Shown: positions 10,035 through 18,914, counted from the stretch's first letter. The stretch: 64,000 nucleotides of DNA from Kibdelosporangium sp. MJ126-NF4 (GCF_000826545.1 NZ_CDME01000002.1:1559187-1623186); one strand, 5' to 3'. Notes: generated by a model from the letters alone, not told the origin. Numbers and translations: made by a program.

Positions 10035-10040
10035 CTGCCA

Positions 10041-10072
10041 GGAGACCCGGGCGGGCGACCGCCCGGGTCTCC
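10041..10072 (+). terminator. Strong hairpin after the RHS gene
   Basis: GGAGACCCGGGCGG (10041-10054) pairs perfectly with CCGCCCGGGTCTCC (10059-10072) around a GCGA tetraloop, 7 bp after the RHS stop codon. It lacks a U tract, as is common for actinomycete hairpin terminators. Confidence 0.75.
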
Positions 10073-10082
10073 CCAGCGTGGG

Positions 10083-10128
10083 CTCGTGAGTGTTTTCGCC
10101 GGTTCTAACCGGAGAAAACACTCACGAG
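10083..10128. terminator. Stem-loop gene-end element, copy 2
   Basis: CTCGTGAGTGTTTTC (10083-10097) pairs with GAAAACACTCACGAG (10114-10128), with an inner CCGGTTCTAACCGG mini-stem. It sits between convergent genes, and the TGA stop of the leftward regulator lies inside the right arm (CTCG-TGA-GTG). Arms and loop match copy 1 at 172-217. Confidence 0.7.
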
Positions 10129-11090
10129 GCACAGTGGCCGGTGAGCAGGGCCAGGCCGAGGGAGGTGATGGAGTGCAGCATGGACTGGCCGTTCTGGCGG
10201 CTGGTGACCAGTCCGGCGGCCCGCAGCGCGGAGGCCTGCTGGCTCGCGGTCGGCAGGCTCGTGTCCGTGCTTCGGGCCACTTCGCTTGTCGTGCAGGGTT
10301 TCTCACCGATTGTCTGCAGCACGCGCGCTCGGGTTCGGCCGAGCAGTGAGGCCAGCGGCCGTGTGTGGTCGACCGCTGACCAGCCGAGCGTGTGCCGGAT
10401 CGGGTAGAGCAGGATCGGCTCGAAGTCGCCGTCGAGGAACGTCGTCGGCATGCCCTGGCAGAAGAAGGACGGCACCAGGTGCAGGCCCCTGCCGCCCAGG
10501 TGCAGGTCCTGGTCGACCGGGTAGCCCAGCTCCAGCACGGGATAGTGCCAGCGGGCGGTCGGGTGCAGGTCCTGGAAGAGCCGCTCGAAGCCGCCTTCGG
10601 CAAGCAGCTTCACCTGCCTGGTGTGCTCCTGGTCGATCCGGCCGCGCACGTGTGTCCAATAGGGCGCGAGGCAGGCGGTGAAGTACTGGTCGACGGCGTC
10701 GGCGAGCTGGACGACTGCGTCGCGGCGGCCTTCGGCGAGCGTGGTCGTCCACGACGGCAGCCGCCGGTCGCGGGCCAGCACGGACAGATCCGTCCGCAGC
10801 CGGTGTCTCGGTGTGCGCCGCAGCGCATCGAGGCCCTCCGTGAGACAGAAGTCCTTGGTCATCGGGGTGAGGAAGTCGACGGCGTAGCCCGACTGCGGCA
10901 CCAGGTCGGTCAGCAGCCGGGTGGTGGCGGGGGCCTGGGGGCCCACCGATCTTCGCCACTCGTCGAAAACCGGTTCGCCGTCGCGTCTGCGCAGCCGGTA
11001 CAGGCTGAGCAACGCCTCCCACATCGGGTGCGGCGTCGGGCTGACCCTCGTTCTCGCCAGATCCTCCGGGCCGAAACAGATCCTCAGCAC
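10122..11090 (-). CDS. ArsR-type winged-helix regulator with DUF5937-like N-terminus
   Basis: 322-residue transcriptional regulator. I chose the GTG at 11090: GGGGGA precedes it by about 8 nt, and VLRICFGPEDLARTRVS is the characteristic opening of this family. The large N-terminal part (DUF5937-like, about 1-245) is probably a sensory or dimerisation region. The C-terminal part (about 250-315) is an ArsR/MarR-like winged helix (GEKPCTTSEVARSTDTSLPT, then QQASALRAAGLVTSRQNGQS). The gene at 43497 belongs to the same family and has the same layout. The gene ends inside stem-loop copy 2 and is convergent with the RHS gene. Its own promoter faces the FG-GAP gene at 11329 across about 240 bp, so it could control that gene, though no pairing evidence is visible. 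Confidence 0.8.
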   Translation of the reverse strand: MLRICFGPEDLARTRVSPTPHPMWEALLSLYRLRRRDGEPVFDEWRRSVGPQAPATTRLLTDLVPQSGYAVDFLTPMTKDFCLTEGLDALRRTPRHRLRTDLSVLARDRRLPSWTTTLAEGRRDAVVQLADAVDQYFTACLAPYWTHVRGRIDQEHTRQVKLLAEGGFERLFQDLHPTARWHYPVLELGYPVDQDLHLGGRGLHLVPSFFCQGMPTTFLDGDFEPILLYPIRHTLGWSAVDHTRPLASLLGRTRARVLQTIGEKPCTTSEVARSTDTSLPTASQQASALRAAGLVTSRQNGQSMLHSITSLGLALLTGHCAS

Positions 11091-11257
11091 ACGGCATTCC
11101 CCCTTTTTGTCCACCCCAGCTGGACAACCCCTCGGCGGCCGAGGCTAGAACAGACCGGTGCCCGGCGGCAGTGTCCGGCCGCGAAATACCACCAAAGTTG
11201 CAGGCGCATACCGCGAATGATTGACGACGAACGGGTGTTTCCCGCACTTGCCTGCCG

Positions 11258-11290
11258 GAAACCCTTTCCAGCCAGGCGGAAACGCTTGTC
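11258..11290. promoter_or_regulatory. LacI-operator-like element upstream of the FG-GAP gene
   Basis: GGAAACCCTTTCC (11258-11270) is an inverted repeat. It is followed after 7 bp by GGAAACGCTTGTC (11278-11290). The order TTTCCAGC, GGC, GAAACGCT, GTCGG matches the element at 3775-3803 almost base for base. It lies about 40-70 bp before the FG-GAP start, where a promoter or operator is expected. Function is inferred from conservation only. Confidence 0.45.
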
Positions 11291-11328
11291 GGCCGTCGTG
11301 TGGCGTTTCTAGCGTCGCCGGGGTGTTG

Positions 11329-12918
11329 ATGCAGAGATCGCTGGTCCCGCTCGTCATCGCGGTGACCACAGGGTTTGCCGTCACGCCTGCGGTGGCCGCG
11401 GCGCAGGTGCCCGCGGCGGCCAGGGCGGATGTCAACGGTGACGGATTCGCCGACCTCGTGCTGTCCACGGGCGCGCGGCTGACCTACAGCGGCGACACCG
11501 CGCTGGTGCCGCACGACCTGGGTGGTTCGGTCCAAGTGGTACCCGGCGGGGCATCGCTGCCCGGTGCTCCCTCGGCGTTGGTCAACCAGAACAGTCCCGG
11601 TGTCGGGCTGGGCATGGAGGCGGACGACCGGTTCGGCACCGCGCTGGCGACGGCCGACTTCAACGGCGACGGGCTGGCCGACGTGGCGATCGGCAACCCG
11701 GGCGAATCGGTGAACGGCCTGGCCAACGCGGGCACGGTGTCCATTCTGTACGGCCAGCGCACCGCGCCGTACCTGCGGACCATTTCGGGCGCGCTCGGCA
11801 CGATCACGCAGGACACGGCGAACGTGCCCGGCGCGATGGAGGCCGGTGACCTGTTCGGTGCCTCGCTGGCGGCCGGGGACTTCAACGGCGACGGTTACGC
11901 CGACCTGGGTGTGGGTTCCCCAGGTGAGGCGATCGAGGCCAAGGCTCGCGCGGGCGCGGTGTGGATCTTCTACGGCGGCGGCGCCGGGCTCACCACGACG
12001 AACGTCATCGCGTTCAACCAGGACCACGCGGACCTGGCCGGTGCGGCCGAGGCCGGTGACCTGATGGGCTGGGCGCTGGCCGCGGGTGACGTGACCGGCG
12101 ACAAACGCGACGATCTCGCTGTCCTGTCAGCGGGTGAGGTGATCACCGGGACGAGCGGCGCCACCGGTTCCGTGCACCTGCTGCACGGTTCGGCCAGCGG
12201 TGTGGCCGCGGCCGGGTCGTCGTACGTGAGCGTGGGCGTGGCGGCCACGGCCGGGAAGTGGCGGAGTCTCGTCATCGGCAGGTTCCACGGTGGCACCAAC
12301 GCGGACCTGGTGATCCAGGCCGACCATCGGCGCGGCGGGCCGACCACCTCCGGTGCGCTGGTCGCCGTGCGCGGCGCCAAGACCGGGCTGACCACGAGCG
12401 TGCAGGTGATCGACCAGGACACCGCGTCGGTTCCCGGCGGGACCGAGCCGGGCGACTACTTCGGCGCCGCGCTGGCCGTCGGTGACCTCGACGGTGACTC
12501 GTTCGACGACCTCGCGGCGGGCTCCATCAAGGAGAACACCCGGGCGGGCAGTGTGTTCCTGTTCCGGGGCGGCGCGACCGGTCTGCTCACCACTCCGCCG
12601 TCCGCGTTCGGGGAGAACGCGGCGCCGATCAACGGCAACGAACAGCCCGGCGAGGGATTCGGCTACGGCCTGCGCGTTCTCGACCTGACCGGCGACGGCA
12701 AGCCGGAGCTGGTCGTCGCGGCGCCGTGGGAGGACGGGTCGCTGCAGACCGGCGCGCTGTTCGTGCTGACGACCGGGCTGTCCGGGGATTCCCTGGCAGT
12801 GACCGGTTCGCGGCGAGTCACTCGCGCGGACATCGGGACACTGTCCGGTTTCGGCCCTGGTGCCCCAATCGCGGGCGGCGCGAACGTGCTCAACGACAAC
12901 CTCGACTCGCCACGCTAG
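11329..12918 (+). CDS. Secreted FG-GAP (integrin-alpha-like) repeat protein
   Basis: 529-residue exported beta-propeller protein. The ATG at 11329 opens into a signal peptide (MQRSLVPLVIAVTTGFAVTP, then AVAAAQVPAAARA); upstream in-frame codons would put 36 unrelated residues before it. The mature part carries about seven FG-GAP repeats, each with a calcium-binding DxNGDGxxDL loop (DVNGDGFADLVL, DFNGDGLADVAIG, DFNGDGYADLGVG, DLDGDSFDDLAAG, DLTGDGKPELVVA). They alternate with GDxFGxxLAxGD strands as in integrin alpha N-terminal propellers. Such actinomycete proteins are secreted, and their ligands are mostly unknown. It lies 13 bp before the PhoD gene, so the two are probably co-transcribed. 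An FG-GAP and phosphatase pair could act together on extracellular phosphorylated polymers, but that is inference. Confidence 0.82.
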   Translation: MQRSLVPLVIAVTTGFAVTPAVAAAQVPAAARADVNGDGFADLVLSTGARLTYSGDTALVPHDLGGSVQVVPGGASLPGAPSALVNQNSPGVGLGMEADDRFGTALATADFNGDGLADVAIGNPGESVNGLANAGTVSILYGQRTAPYLRTISGALGTITQDTANVPGAMEAGDLFGASLAAGDFNGDGYADLGVGSPGEAIEAKARAGAVWIFYGGGAGLTTTNVIAFNQDHADLAGAAEAGDLMGWALAAGDVTGDKRDDLAVLSAGEVITGTSGATGSVHLLHGSASGVAAAGSSYVSVGVAATAGKWRSLVIGRFHGGTNADLVIQADHRRGGPTTSGALVAVRGAKTGLTTSVQVIDQDTASVPGGTEPGDYFGAALAVGDLDGDSFDDLAAGSIKENTRAGSVFLFRGGATGLLTTPPSAFGENAAPINGNEQPGEGFGYGLRVLDLTGDGKPELVVAAPWEDGSLQTGALFVLTTGLSGDSLAVTGSRRVTRADIGTLSGFGPGAPIAGGANVLNDNLDSPR

Positions 12919-12931
12919 GGGGAACACCACG

Positions 12932-14455
12932 ATGAACAAGTTCAACCGCCGCATCTTCGTCTTCGGTGGCGTCGCCGCCGCGAGCGCGCTCACCTTGAGC
13001 GGCAACGCCTCGGCGGCGCTGGCATTCCCGTTCACACTCGGCGTCGCGTCGGGAGATCCGTTACCGGACGGTGTCGTGCTGTGGACCAGACTCGCCACCA
13101 CCCCGCTGAACGCCGACGGGCACGGCGGCATGCCCAACCAGTCCGTGGACGTGGAATGGCAGGTGGCCACCGACGAGACGTTCGGCACCGTCGTGCAGAG
13201 CGGGAAGGTGGCCGCGCTCTACGCCGACGCCCACTCGGTGCACGTGGAGGTGCACGGGCTGCAGCCCGACTACGAGTACTTCTACCGGTTCAAGGCGGCC
13301 GGTCACCTCTCCCCCGTCGGCCGCACCCGGACATCGCCCGCGCTGGACGTGGTCGGCCGGGACCTGTTGATGGCGTTCACGTCCTGCGCGCACTACGAGG
13401 GCGGCTACTACACCGTGTACCGGAGGATGGCCGAGGAACGGCCGGACCTGATCCTGCACCTGGGCGACTACATCTACGAGGGCGGGGCCGGTACGAACGT
13501 GGTCAGGGCACACCTGGGCGCGGAGATCGTCAGCCTGGCGGACTACCGGCGACGGTACGCACAGTACAAAACGGACACCGATCTGCAGGCCGCGCACGCC
13601 ACCGCGCCCTGGCTGGTGGTTCCCGACGACCACGAGGTGGAGAACAACTACGCGAACATGACAAGGGCCAACAACTCGCCGGAACTCACTGCGGCACAGT
13701 GGAAACAGCGGCGAACGGACGCGTATCGGGCATACTACGAAAACATGCCGCTGCGTGGCGGCGCGAAACCCAACGGCGCCAACATCCAGCTGTACCGCCG
13801 GGTCCGGTGGGGCCAGTTGGCCACGTTCCACATGCTCGATACTCGCCAGTACCGCAACGACCAGGCCTGTGGCGACGGGTGGCAGTACTGCCCGCCCGCC
13901 GGTGATCCCGCGCGCAGCCTGCCCGGCATGGCGCAGGAGAACTGGCTGCTCGACGGCCTCGGGCAGCGCAACGGCACCTGGGACGTGATCGGCCAGCAGG
14001 TCTTCTTCGCCAGGCAGGTCGACGGCAGCGACGCGGGCAACATGGACGCGTGGGACGGTTATCCGGCCTCACGCGACCGTATCCAGAAGGGCTGGGTGCA
14101 GCGCGGGGTCCGCAACCCGGTGGTGCTCACCGGTGACGTGCACCGGGCATGGGCCAACGACCTCAAGGTCGACTACACCAACCCGGCCGCGCCGGTCGTC
14201 GGCACCGAACTGGTGACCAGTTCGGTGTCCTCCGGCGGCGACGGGACCGACAGCACGGCGATTCCGCACGCGGCGTACAACCCGCACCTGAAGTTCTACT
14301 CCCAGCACCGGGGATACGTCCGAACCAAGATCGGTCAGTCCAGGATGGACGTCGACTTCCGTGTCGTTCCCACAATCACCACGCGCGGCGCGGCAGTCCG
14401 GACACAACGGTCGTTCGTGATTGAGGAAGGCCGCCCTGGCCTGCGGAATCCCTGA
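12932..14455 (+). CDS. phoD: Secreted PhoD-family alkaline phosphatase/phosphodiesterase
   Basis: 507 residues; the start at 12932 follows GGGGGAACACCACG. The N-terminus (NRRIFVFGGVAAASALTLSG) has a twin arginine, a hydrophobic core and ASA, which suggests Tat export. The mature protein has the PhoD N-terminal beta domain (PFTLGVASGDPLPDGVVLWT, then RL) and the metallophosphoesterase domain. Metal and active-site motifs visible are SCAHYEGGYYTVYRRMAEE, HLGDYIYE, PWLVVPDDHEVENNY, and VVLTGDVHRAWANDL near the C-terminus. PhoD enzymes use Ca2+/Fe3+ and hydrolyse phosphate mono- and diesters, including teichoic acids. Regulation is not obvious: no PHO-box repeat was recognised. A clear terminator follows at 14470. 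Confidence 0.9.
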   Translation: MNKFNRRIFVFGGVAAASALTLSGNASAALAFPFTLGVASGDPLPDGVVLWTRLATTPLNADGHGGMPNQSVDVEWQVATDETFGTVVQSGKVAALYADAHSVHVEVHGLQPDYEYFYRFKAAGHLSPVGRTRTSPALDVVGRDLLMAFTSCAHYEGGYYTVYRRMAEERPDLILHLGDYIYEGGAGTNVVRAHLGAEIVSLADYRRRYAQYKTDTDLQAAHATAPWLVVPDDHEVENNYANMTRANNSPELTAAQWKQRRTDAYRAYYENMPLRGGAKPNGANIQLYRRVRWGQLATFHMLDTRQYRNDQACGDGWQYCPPAGDPARSLPGMAQENWLLDGLGQRNGTWDVIGQQVFFARQVDGSDAGNMDAWDGYPASRDRIQKGWVQRGVRNPVVLTGDVHRAWANDLKVDYTNPAAPVVGTELVTSSVSSGGDGTDSTAIPHAAYNPHLKFYSQHRGYVRTKIGQSRMDVDFRVVPTITTRGAAVRTQRSFVIEEGRPGLRNP

Positions 14456-14469
14456 GCGCACCGCGAACG

Positions 14470-14514
14470 TGGACCACGGCGGCCCGCTCCCCGTGCCGCC
14501 GTGGTCCATTTTAT
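14470..14514 (+). terminator. Rho-independent terminator after phoD
   Basis: TGGACCACGGCGGC (14470-14483) pairs with GCCGCCGTGGTCCA (14495-14508), followed by TTTTAT. It separates phoD from the deacetylase gene. Confidence 0.85.
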
Positions 14515-14650
14515 CCAAACTGGGAACCGCTACTCCGTTCGTGCGGCCGGTTCCGACCGTTCCAAGATCCATGTAACGCCGTGGTTTCCGCACCGACCTG
14601 ACAATTGGTCCACACCACCAAGCGCCTACGGATCCTGCGACGGAGGTCGC

Positions 14651-16753
14651 ATGAAAATCTCGAGGGTAGTGACTGGCCTGGTCGCCTTGGCGACGACGAC
14701 CTTGTTCCTCCCCGGCGCGGCGGCCTTACCTGTGGCCGCCGCCGACTCGCCACACGCCTCGCACGCCAGACACCCATTGGTCCGTGCGGAGGTGGCCAGG
14801 CCGAAACCATCCCCGCCGCCGCGGCTGCACCCGTTGAACGGTGCGGTCGGGAAAACCAAGAGCCCGCAAGCCCTCGCTGCGGGCAAAGTCGCGCTGCGAC
14901 CGCTGGTGATCGCACTCGACAAGGACGATTTCGGTCTGCCGACCTGGAAGTCCGTACTGGACAAGGTCGGCACACCGTACGATGTGCTGCTCGCCAGGTC
15001 CGAGCCGCTCACCGCGGCGAAACTGACCAGACCTGACGGGACCGGCCGGTACAACGCGATCTTGTTGACTGACAACGCGTTGCTCTATCCGGACGGCAAC
15101 GGCGACTACGTCAGCGCGCTCGACGCGACCGAATGGCAGACACTCTGGACTTATGAGAGCACTTACCAGGTCCGGCAAGCCGCGCTGTACATGTCGTGGG
15201 GCACGTTCCCCGAGGACTACTGTCTGCGCGCGGGTACGGAGGGAGGCGTCGAAGATCCCGTTCAGGCGACGCTGACCAGCGCCGGTGCACAGTTCTTCGA
15301 CTATCTCAAGGCAGGCGCCCAGATCCCGATCTCGGACTCGTACGTCTACCGGTCCAAGCTCGCCACCGGGTGCGGCGCCCAGCCGCTGCTGACGCTCGGC
15401 AGCGACGTTCTCGGTGTGCTCAGCCGCAGCGCGGACGGCCGGGAACGCGCCGGGCTGACCTTCTCGTCCAACGAGTACCTCGTGCAGACCGACCTGCTCG
15501 GCTACGGACTGCTGCGCTGGGCGACCAGGGGCGTGTTCGTCGGCGAACAGCGGCATTGGATCAACGCCGACCTGGACGACTGGTTCAACTACAGCGACCA
15601 CCTCTATCCCGACGGGCACCTGGAGACCGATCCCGGCTTCCGGCTCGGCGGTGTCGAGGCCGCGTCGGTGAACGCCCAGCAGGTCGCGTTGCGCGACACG
15701 TACCCGCTGGCCTCGGGCTTCACGCTGAACCTGCCGTACAACGGCGGCGACCTCGACCCCGACGCGCCGTCGAAGTGCAGCGCGCTCGACACTCCCGATC
15801 CGCTGACCAGCTTCTCCCGTTGCCTGGCCGACAAGTTCCGCTGGATCAACCACACGGTCACGCATCCGGAGATGAACTTCACCGACTTCGACGACAGCCT
15901 GGAGGAGATCGAGGACAACCTGGAGATCGGCGAGGACGCCGGACTGAACGTGCCGACCGAGGTGCTCAAGACACCGGCATACTCGGGCCTCGGCGTGTAC
16001 AACCCGGACCCGAACGCGCCGGACACCGATCCGCCCACCGACTTCGGCCTGGCGAAGTCCAATCCCGAGATGCTCGAAGCGGCCGCCGAAGCCGGTGTGA
16101 AGTACCTGCACGGCAACATGTCCTTCGCCAGCCACCGGCCAACGTGCTTCAACTGCGGCATCAGCCACCCGATGGAGCCGGGCCTGATGATCGTGCCGGA
16201 CTGGCCGACGAACATCGGCTACCAGACCACCGCACCGGCCGAGCAGACGCTGTTCTACAACCGGCTCTACGGCCCCAACGGCCGTTTCCCGTTCCACGAT
16301 CACGACCTGAACTACCAGGAGATCGTCGACTACGAGTCGGATGTGGCACTGCAGCACGTGATGACCGGTTCGGTGTACTCGCACACCCTGCACCAGGGCA
16401 ACCTGCACCAGTACGTTCCCGGCAGGAGCCTCACGTTCGACTGGCTGCAGGCCACCGTGGCCAAGTACAGCGCGAAGTACCAGGTCCCGCTCAAGAACCC
16501 GGACTGGCTCACGCTGGCCGGTTACGTCAAGGCACGGACCGACCACTTCGCGGAACTGTCCGCGAAGTCCGACCCTGTGTGGGACAAGGCCACCAACGCC
16601 ATCACCTACACGCCGACGCGTGCCGGTTCCCTGTTCCTGACAGGAACAACCGGCGCCACAGGCACGAGTGAACGCTACGGAACCGACACCATCACCCAGT
16701 TCACCACCGTGAAGGGCAGATCCCTCACGGCAACCGCCGCTCCCCGCACGTAA
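14651..16753 (+). CDS. Agd3-like secreted polysaccharide deacetylase (CBM87-CE18 type)
   Basis: 700-residue exported protein. ATG at 14651 follows GACGGAGGTCGC. The signal peptide is MKISRVVTGLVALATTTLFL through PVAAA. The next region (about 65-260; LVIALDKDDFGLPTWKSVLD, then GTPYDVLLA) resembles the CBM87 domain of fungal Agd3. That enzyme deacetylates N-acetylgalactosamine-containing exopolysaccharide and belongs to CE18. The second half is a polysaccharide-deacetylase-like barrel. Candidate metal/catalytic residues are D307, D309 and D310 (ADLDDWFNY) and the H-x3-H pair H401/H405 (WINHTVTHPEMN), plus a late HDHD motif and SHTLHQGNLHQY. I infer extracellular de-N-acetylation of an amino-sugar polymer, perhaps in aggregation or morphology. 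The family link is recognised from the domain pattern and was not confirmed by search. Confidence 0.68.
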   Translation: MKISRVVTGLVALATTTLFLPGAAALPVAAADSPHASHARHPLVRAEVARPKPSPPPRLHPLNGAVGKTKSPQALAAGKVALRPLVIALDKDDFGLPTWKSVLDKVGTPYDVLLARSEPLTAAKLTRPDGTGRYNAILLTDNALLYPDGNGDYVSALDATEWQTLWTYESTYQVRQAALYMSWGTFPEDYCLRAGTEGGVEDPVQATLTSAGAQFFDYLKAGAQIPISDSYVYRSKLATGCGAQPLLTLGSDVLGVLSRSADGRERAGLTFSSNEYLVQTDLLGYGLLRWATRGVFVGEQRHWINADLDDWFNYSDHLYPDGHLETDPGFRLGGVEAASVNAQQVALRDTYPLASGFTLNLPYNGGDLDPDAPSKCSALDTPDPLTSFSRCLADKFRWINHTVTHPEMNFTDFDDSLEEIEDNLEIGEDAGLNVPTEVLKTPAYSGLGVYNPDPNAPDTDPPTDFGLAKSNPEMLEAAAEAGVKYLHGNMSFASHRPTCFNCGISHPMEPGLMIVPDWPTNIGYQTTAPAEQTLFYNRLYGPNGRFPFHDHDLNYQEIVDYESDVALQHVMTGSVYSHTLHQGNLHQYVPGRSLTFDWLQATVAKYSAKYQVPLKNPDWLTLAGYVKARTDHFAELSAKSDPVWDKATNAITYTPTRAGSLFLTGTTGATGTSERYGTDTITQFTTVKGRSLTATAAPRT

Positions 16754-16769
16754 CCACAGGCGAGCCGTG

Positions 16770-16823
16770 CCGGACCACCGCAGTCGACAGTGGTCCGGCG
16801 CGGTGTTCCACTGTCGACAGTGG
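16770..16823. repeat. Hairpin plus perfect 16-bp palindrome after the deacetylase gene
   Basis: CCGGACCAC (16770-16778) pairs with GTGGTCCGG (16790-16798) as a probable terminator. Ten bases later comes the perfect palindrome CCACTGTCGACAGTGG (16808-16823). GTCGACAGTGG is present in both, so this looks like a local duplication. Confidence 0.6.
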
Positions 16824-16840
16824 ATTGTGGAGCGCCTGCT

Positions 16841-16888
16841 GAAGGCCGTTGCCGGACTGACCGTGGACCCAGTCCGGCAACGGCCTTC
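16841..16888. terminator. Long bidirectional hairpin terminator
   Basis: A 19-bp perfect stem, GAAGGCCGTTGCCGGACTG (16841-16859) with CAGTCCGGCAACGGCCTTC (16870-16888). It lies between the convergent deacetylase and Spo0M-like genes, 8 bp from the latter's stop. Confidence 0.85.
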
Positions 16889-16896
16889 GTCGGCGA

Positions 16897-17688
16897 TCAG
16901 AAGAAGATGCCGCGTGCCTTCGTGGCCTGCAGAATCCAGCTGTGGATCTCCTCCGGCCAGTCGATTCTCTCCACACTGGGGTACTCGACGGTGAAGATCT
17001 GCAGTTCCTCGCCGGACGACTGCAGCAGTCCACCGCGCCTTCCCAGTGCGAGCAGTACCTCCATGGCATGCGGTCCCGCGACGAAGGTGAGGTCCACCTC
17101 CGCCAACTTGGCGGCGTAGCGGTCCGGCACGCTGAACTCGATTTCCTGGAAACAGGGTACCGACTGGTGGACGCCGGCGACGGCCAGTTCCCCGATCTCC
17201 AGCTCCGCGCCGTTGAACCGGAACCCGAGCTCCTGCAGCGCCTCGAAGATGGCTTCCTGTGCCGGCAGCGCGTGGATTCGGAGTTCGTCCAGATCGCCCT
17301 GGTCGCGCTCGCCGAACAGGCCGAGATCGGTACGCAGGCCCAGTTCCATGCCGTCCAGCCGCTCACCGTAGAGGTGGGTCAGTGGCGTGTCCCACGGCAT
17401 CTGCAGTACGAACGGAAGCGCGTACTGTTGAGCTGGTTCCAGATACAGGTCCTGGGTCAGGTCAATCTGAGCAAGCTCGACTTCCTCCTCGTACTCGCCG
17501 TCGGAGTCCTCCCCGACGATCGCGCCGACCAGCGACACCGACAGGAATTCGAGGTCGCTGCCGTGGGATCCGGTTTCGATCAGGACCTGGCCTTCGAGCG
17601 GTCCACCCGGGGTGACATTGGCGGTCCTGAGCACGGTGTCGACGGAGGCACCGTCGCCATGACCCGACAGAGCATGTCGCAAAGCCAA
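16897..17688 (-). CDS. Spo0M-like sporulation-control protein
   Basis: 263-residue soluble protein of the SpoOM family (Pfam SpoOM), with an arrestin-like beta-sandwich fold. Recognisable segments are VDTVLRTANVTPGGPLEGQV, then LIETGSHGSDLEFLSVSLV, an acidic EDSDGEYEEEVE loop, and the tail LLQSSGEELQIFTVEYPSVE. Bacillus Spo0M influences sporulation control and cytoskeletal interactions; homologues are common in sporulating actinomycetes, but their role there is little known. The start is uncertain. The longest frame uses TTG at 17688 just after GAGAGAGG, and a second TTG two codons on has better spacing. No ATG lies in frame. The gene stands alone, with no operon partner. Confidence 0.8.
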   Translation of the reverse strand: MALRHALSGHGDGASVDTVLRTANVTPGGPLEGQVLIETGSHGSDLEFLSVSLVGAIVGEDSDGEYEEEVELAQIDLTQDLYLEPAQQYALPFVLQMPWDTPLTHLYGERLDGMELGLRTDLGLFGERDQGDLDELRIHALPAQEAIFEALQELGFRFNGAELEIGELAVAGVHQSVPCFQEIEFSVPDRYAAKLAEVDLTFVAGPHAMEVLLALGRRGGLLQSSGEELQIFTVEYPSVERIDWPEEIHSWILQATKARGIFF

Positions 17689-17946
17689 CTGCCTCTCTCA
17701 TGTAGCGTGAGGGAAAACTCTGGTTCTCCCGGAACAGCACAAGATGCCCGGCGAAGCGGCCGACTCCGTCCGAGAATGCGATGACGCGCGCCGTGGCCGA
17801 GCCGATCCCGGTCACACGGCGATGCTATCCAGTCACACGTTCAGCCGGGCCGGGAATGCGAGTATGTCGCGGTTTTTGGGGACGATGCGCAAAGTCGCGT
17901 GACGACTCGTTCGGCGGGGTGTGCGCCGACAGGGCGGCCGATCCTG
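17689..17946. other. Intergenic region, no supported gene
   Basis: 258 bp upstream of the Spo0M-like gene and downstream of the leftward LysR. No inverted repeat or RNA gene was recognised. It presumably holds the Spo0M-like promoter. Confidence 0.4.
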
Positions 17947-18822
17947 TCAATGAGCCAATGTCGTGTCGATGAAGGCCTTGGTCGCCGTGGTCAACTGGCC
18001 CCGGCGGTGCACCAGCCACTGTGGGAGCCGTTCCGGCGGTGAGAACCGGTACACCTCGGCGCCCGCTCGCTCGGCCAGCTCGGCCCAGCCGTCGGGCATC
18101 AGGCCCGCGCCGATCCCCTTGAGGACCATCGGCAGCACGACACTGCGGTCGCCGACCTCGGCGGCGATGGTCATGTCCCCGACAGTGGAGGCAAGCCGGT
18201 CGAACAGCGCACGGACCGCGGTCGCGGGCTTGGTCACCACGAACCGCATACCCCGCAACTGCGCGGGCGTCACCGTGTCACCGGCTGCCGCGATACCGCC
18301 CGGCGGGACCACGAGCAGGAACTCCTCGTCGCGCAGATGATGGGCGACGAGACCGCGCCCGGTGGGACGTTCGGCGTTGCCACACACCCCGACCTCGCAG
18401 CGGCCCTGCACGACCATGGCGATCACCTCGGCCGCCGCCAGCGCGGAGGACGTGCTGACGACCACGCCGGGGTGCCGCTCGCGCAGTTCCGCGATGATGC
18501 TGGTGACCGGTTCCAGTGCCGACGACGACGTGGCCGCCACGTCGACCCGGCCGACGACGCCCTCGCCGATGGACTTCGCGGCGGCCCGCAGGGCGTCGAG
18601 GTCGCGCAGGACGAGCCGGGCGCGGTCGGCGAGCATCTCCCCCGCGTTGCTCAGCACGACGTTGCGGCCGACGCGGTGGAACAGTTCCACGCCGAGTTCG
18701 TGCTCCAGCTTGGTGATCGCCCGGGACAGCGAGGGCTGGGCGACGCGCAGCGCGCGGGCGGCGTGGGTGAAGCCGCCGTGTTCCACGATCGCGACGAAGT
18801 ACTCGAGCTGGCGGCGTTCCAT
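17947..18822 (-). CDS. LysR-family transcriptional regulator
   Basis: 291 residues. The N-terminal winged helix (MERRQLEYFVAIVEHGGFTH, then AARALRVAQPSLSRAITKLE) is typical LysR. It is followed by a periplasmic-binding-like effector domain (about 90-290). The gene is divergent from the gamma-glutamyltransferase gene with 92 bp between the starts, the usual LysR arrangement for controlling the divergent gene. A T-N11-A element with 5-bp arms overlaps its own start codon (18821-18835), which suggests autorepression. The effector is unknown; a gamma-glutamyl compound or glutathione is a guess from the neighbour. Confidence 0.88.
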   Translation of the reverse strand: MERRQLEYFVAIVEHGGFTHAARALRVAQPSLSRAITKLEHELGVELFHRVGRNVVLSNAGEMLADRARLVLRDLDALRAAAKSIGEGVVGRVDVAATSSSALEPVTSIIAELRERHPGVVVSTSSALAAAEVIAMVVQGRCEVGVCGNAERPTGRGLVAHHLRDEEFLLVVPPGGIAAAGDTVTPAQLRGMRFVVTKPATAVRALFDRLASTVGDMTIAAEVGDRSVVLPMVLKGIGAGLMPDGWAELAERAGAEVYRFSPPERLPQWLVHRRGQLTTATKAFIDTTLAH

Positions 18823-18835
18823 AGCATGACGCTAT
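18821..18835. promoter_or_regulatory. LysR-box candidate (ATAGC-N5-GCTAT)
   Basis: ATAGC (18821-18825) and GCTAT (18831-18835) form an inverted repeat that satisfies the T-N11-A LysR consensus. It overlaps the start codon of the LysR gene and sits 80 bp before the divergent transferase gene. Confidence 0.5.
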
Positions 18836-18914
18836 CGGAATGGTGTCACAGATGTCTTGGACACACTGCCGGGCGTGGGTGTCTACTGGCCGGTAAAGCA
18901 GGCGAAAGGATGCC

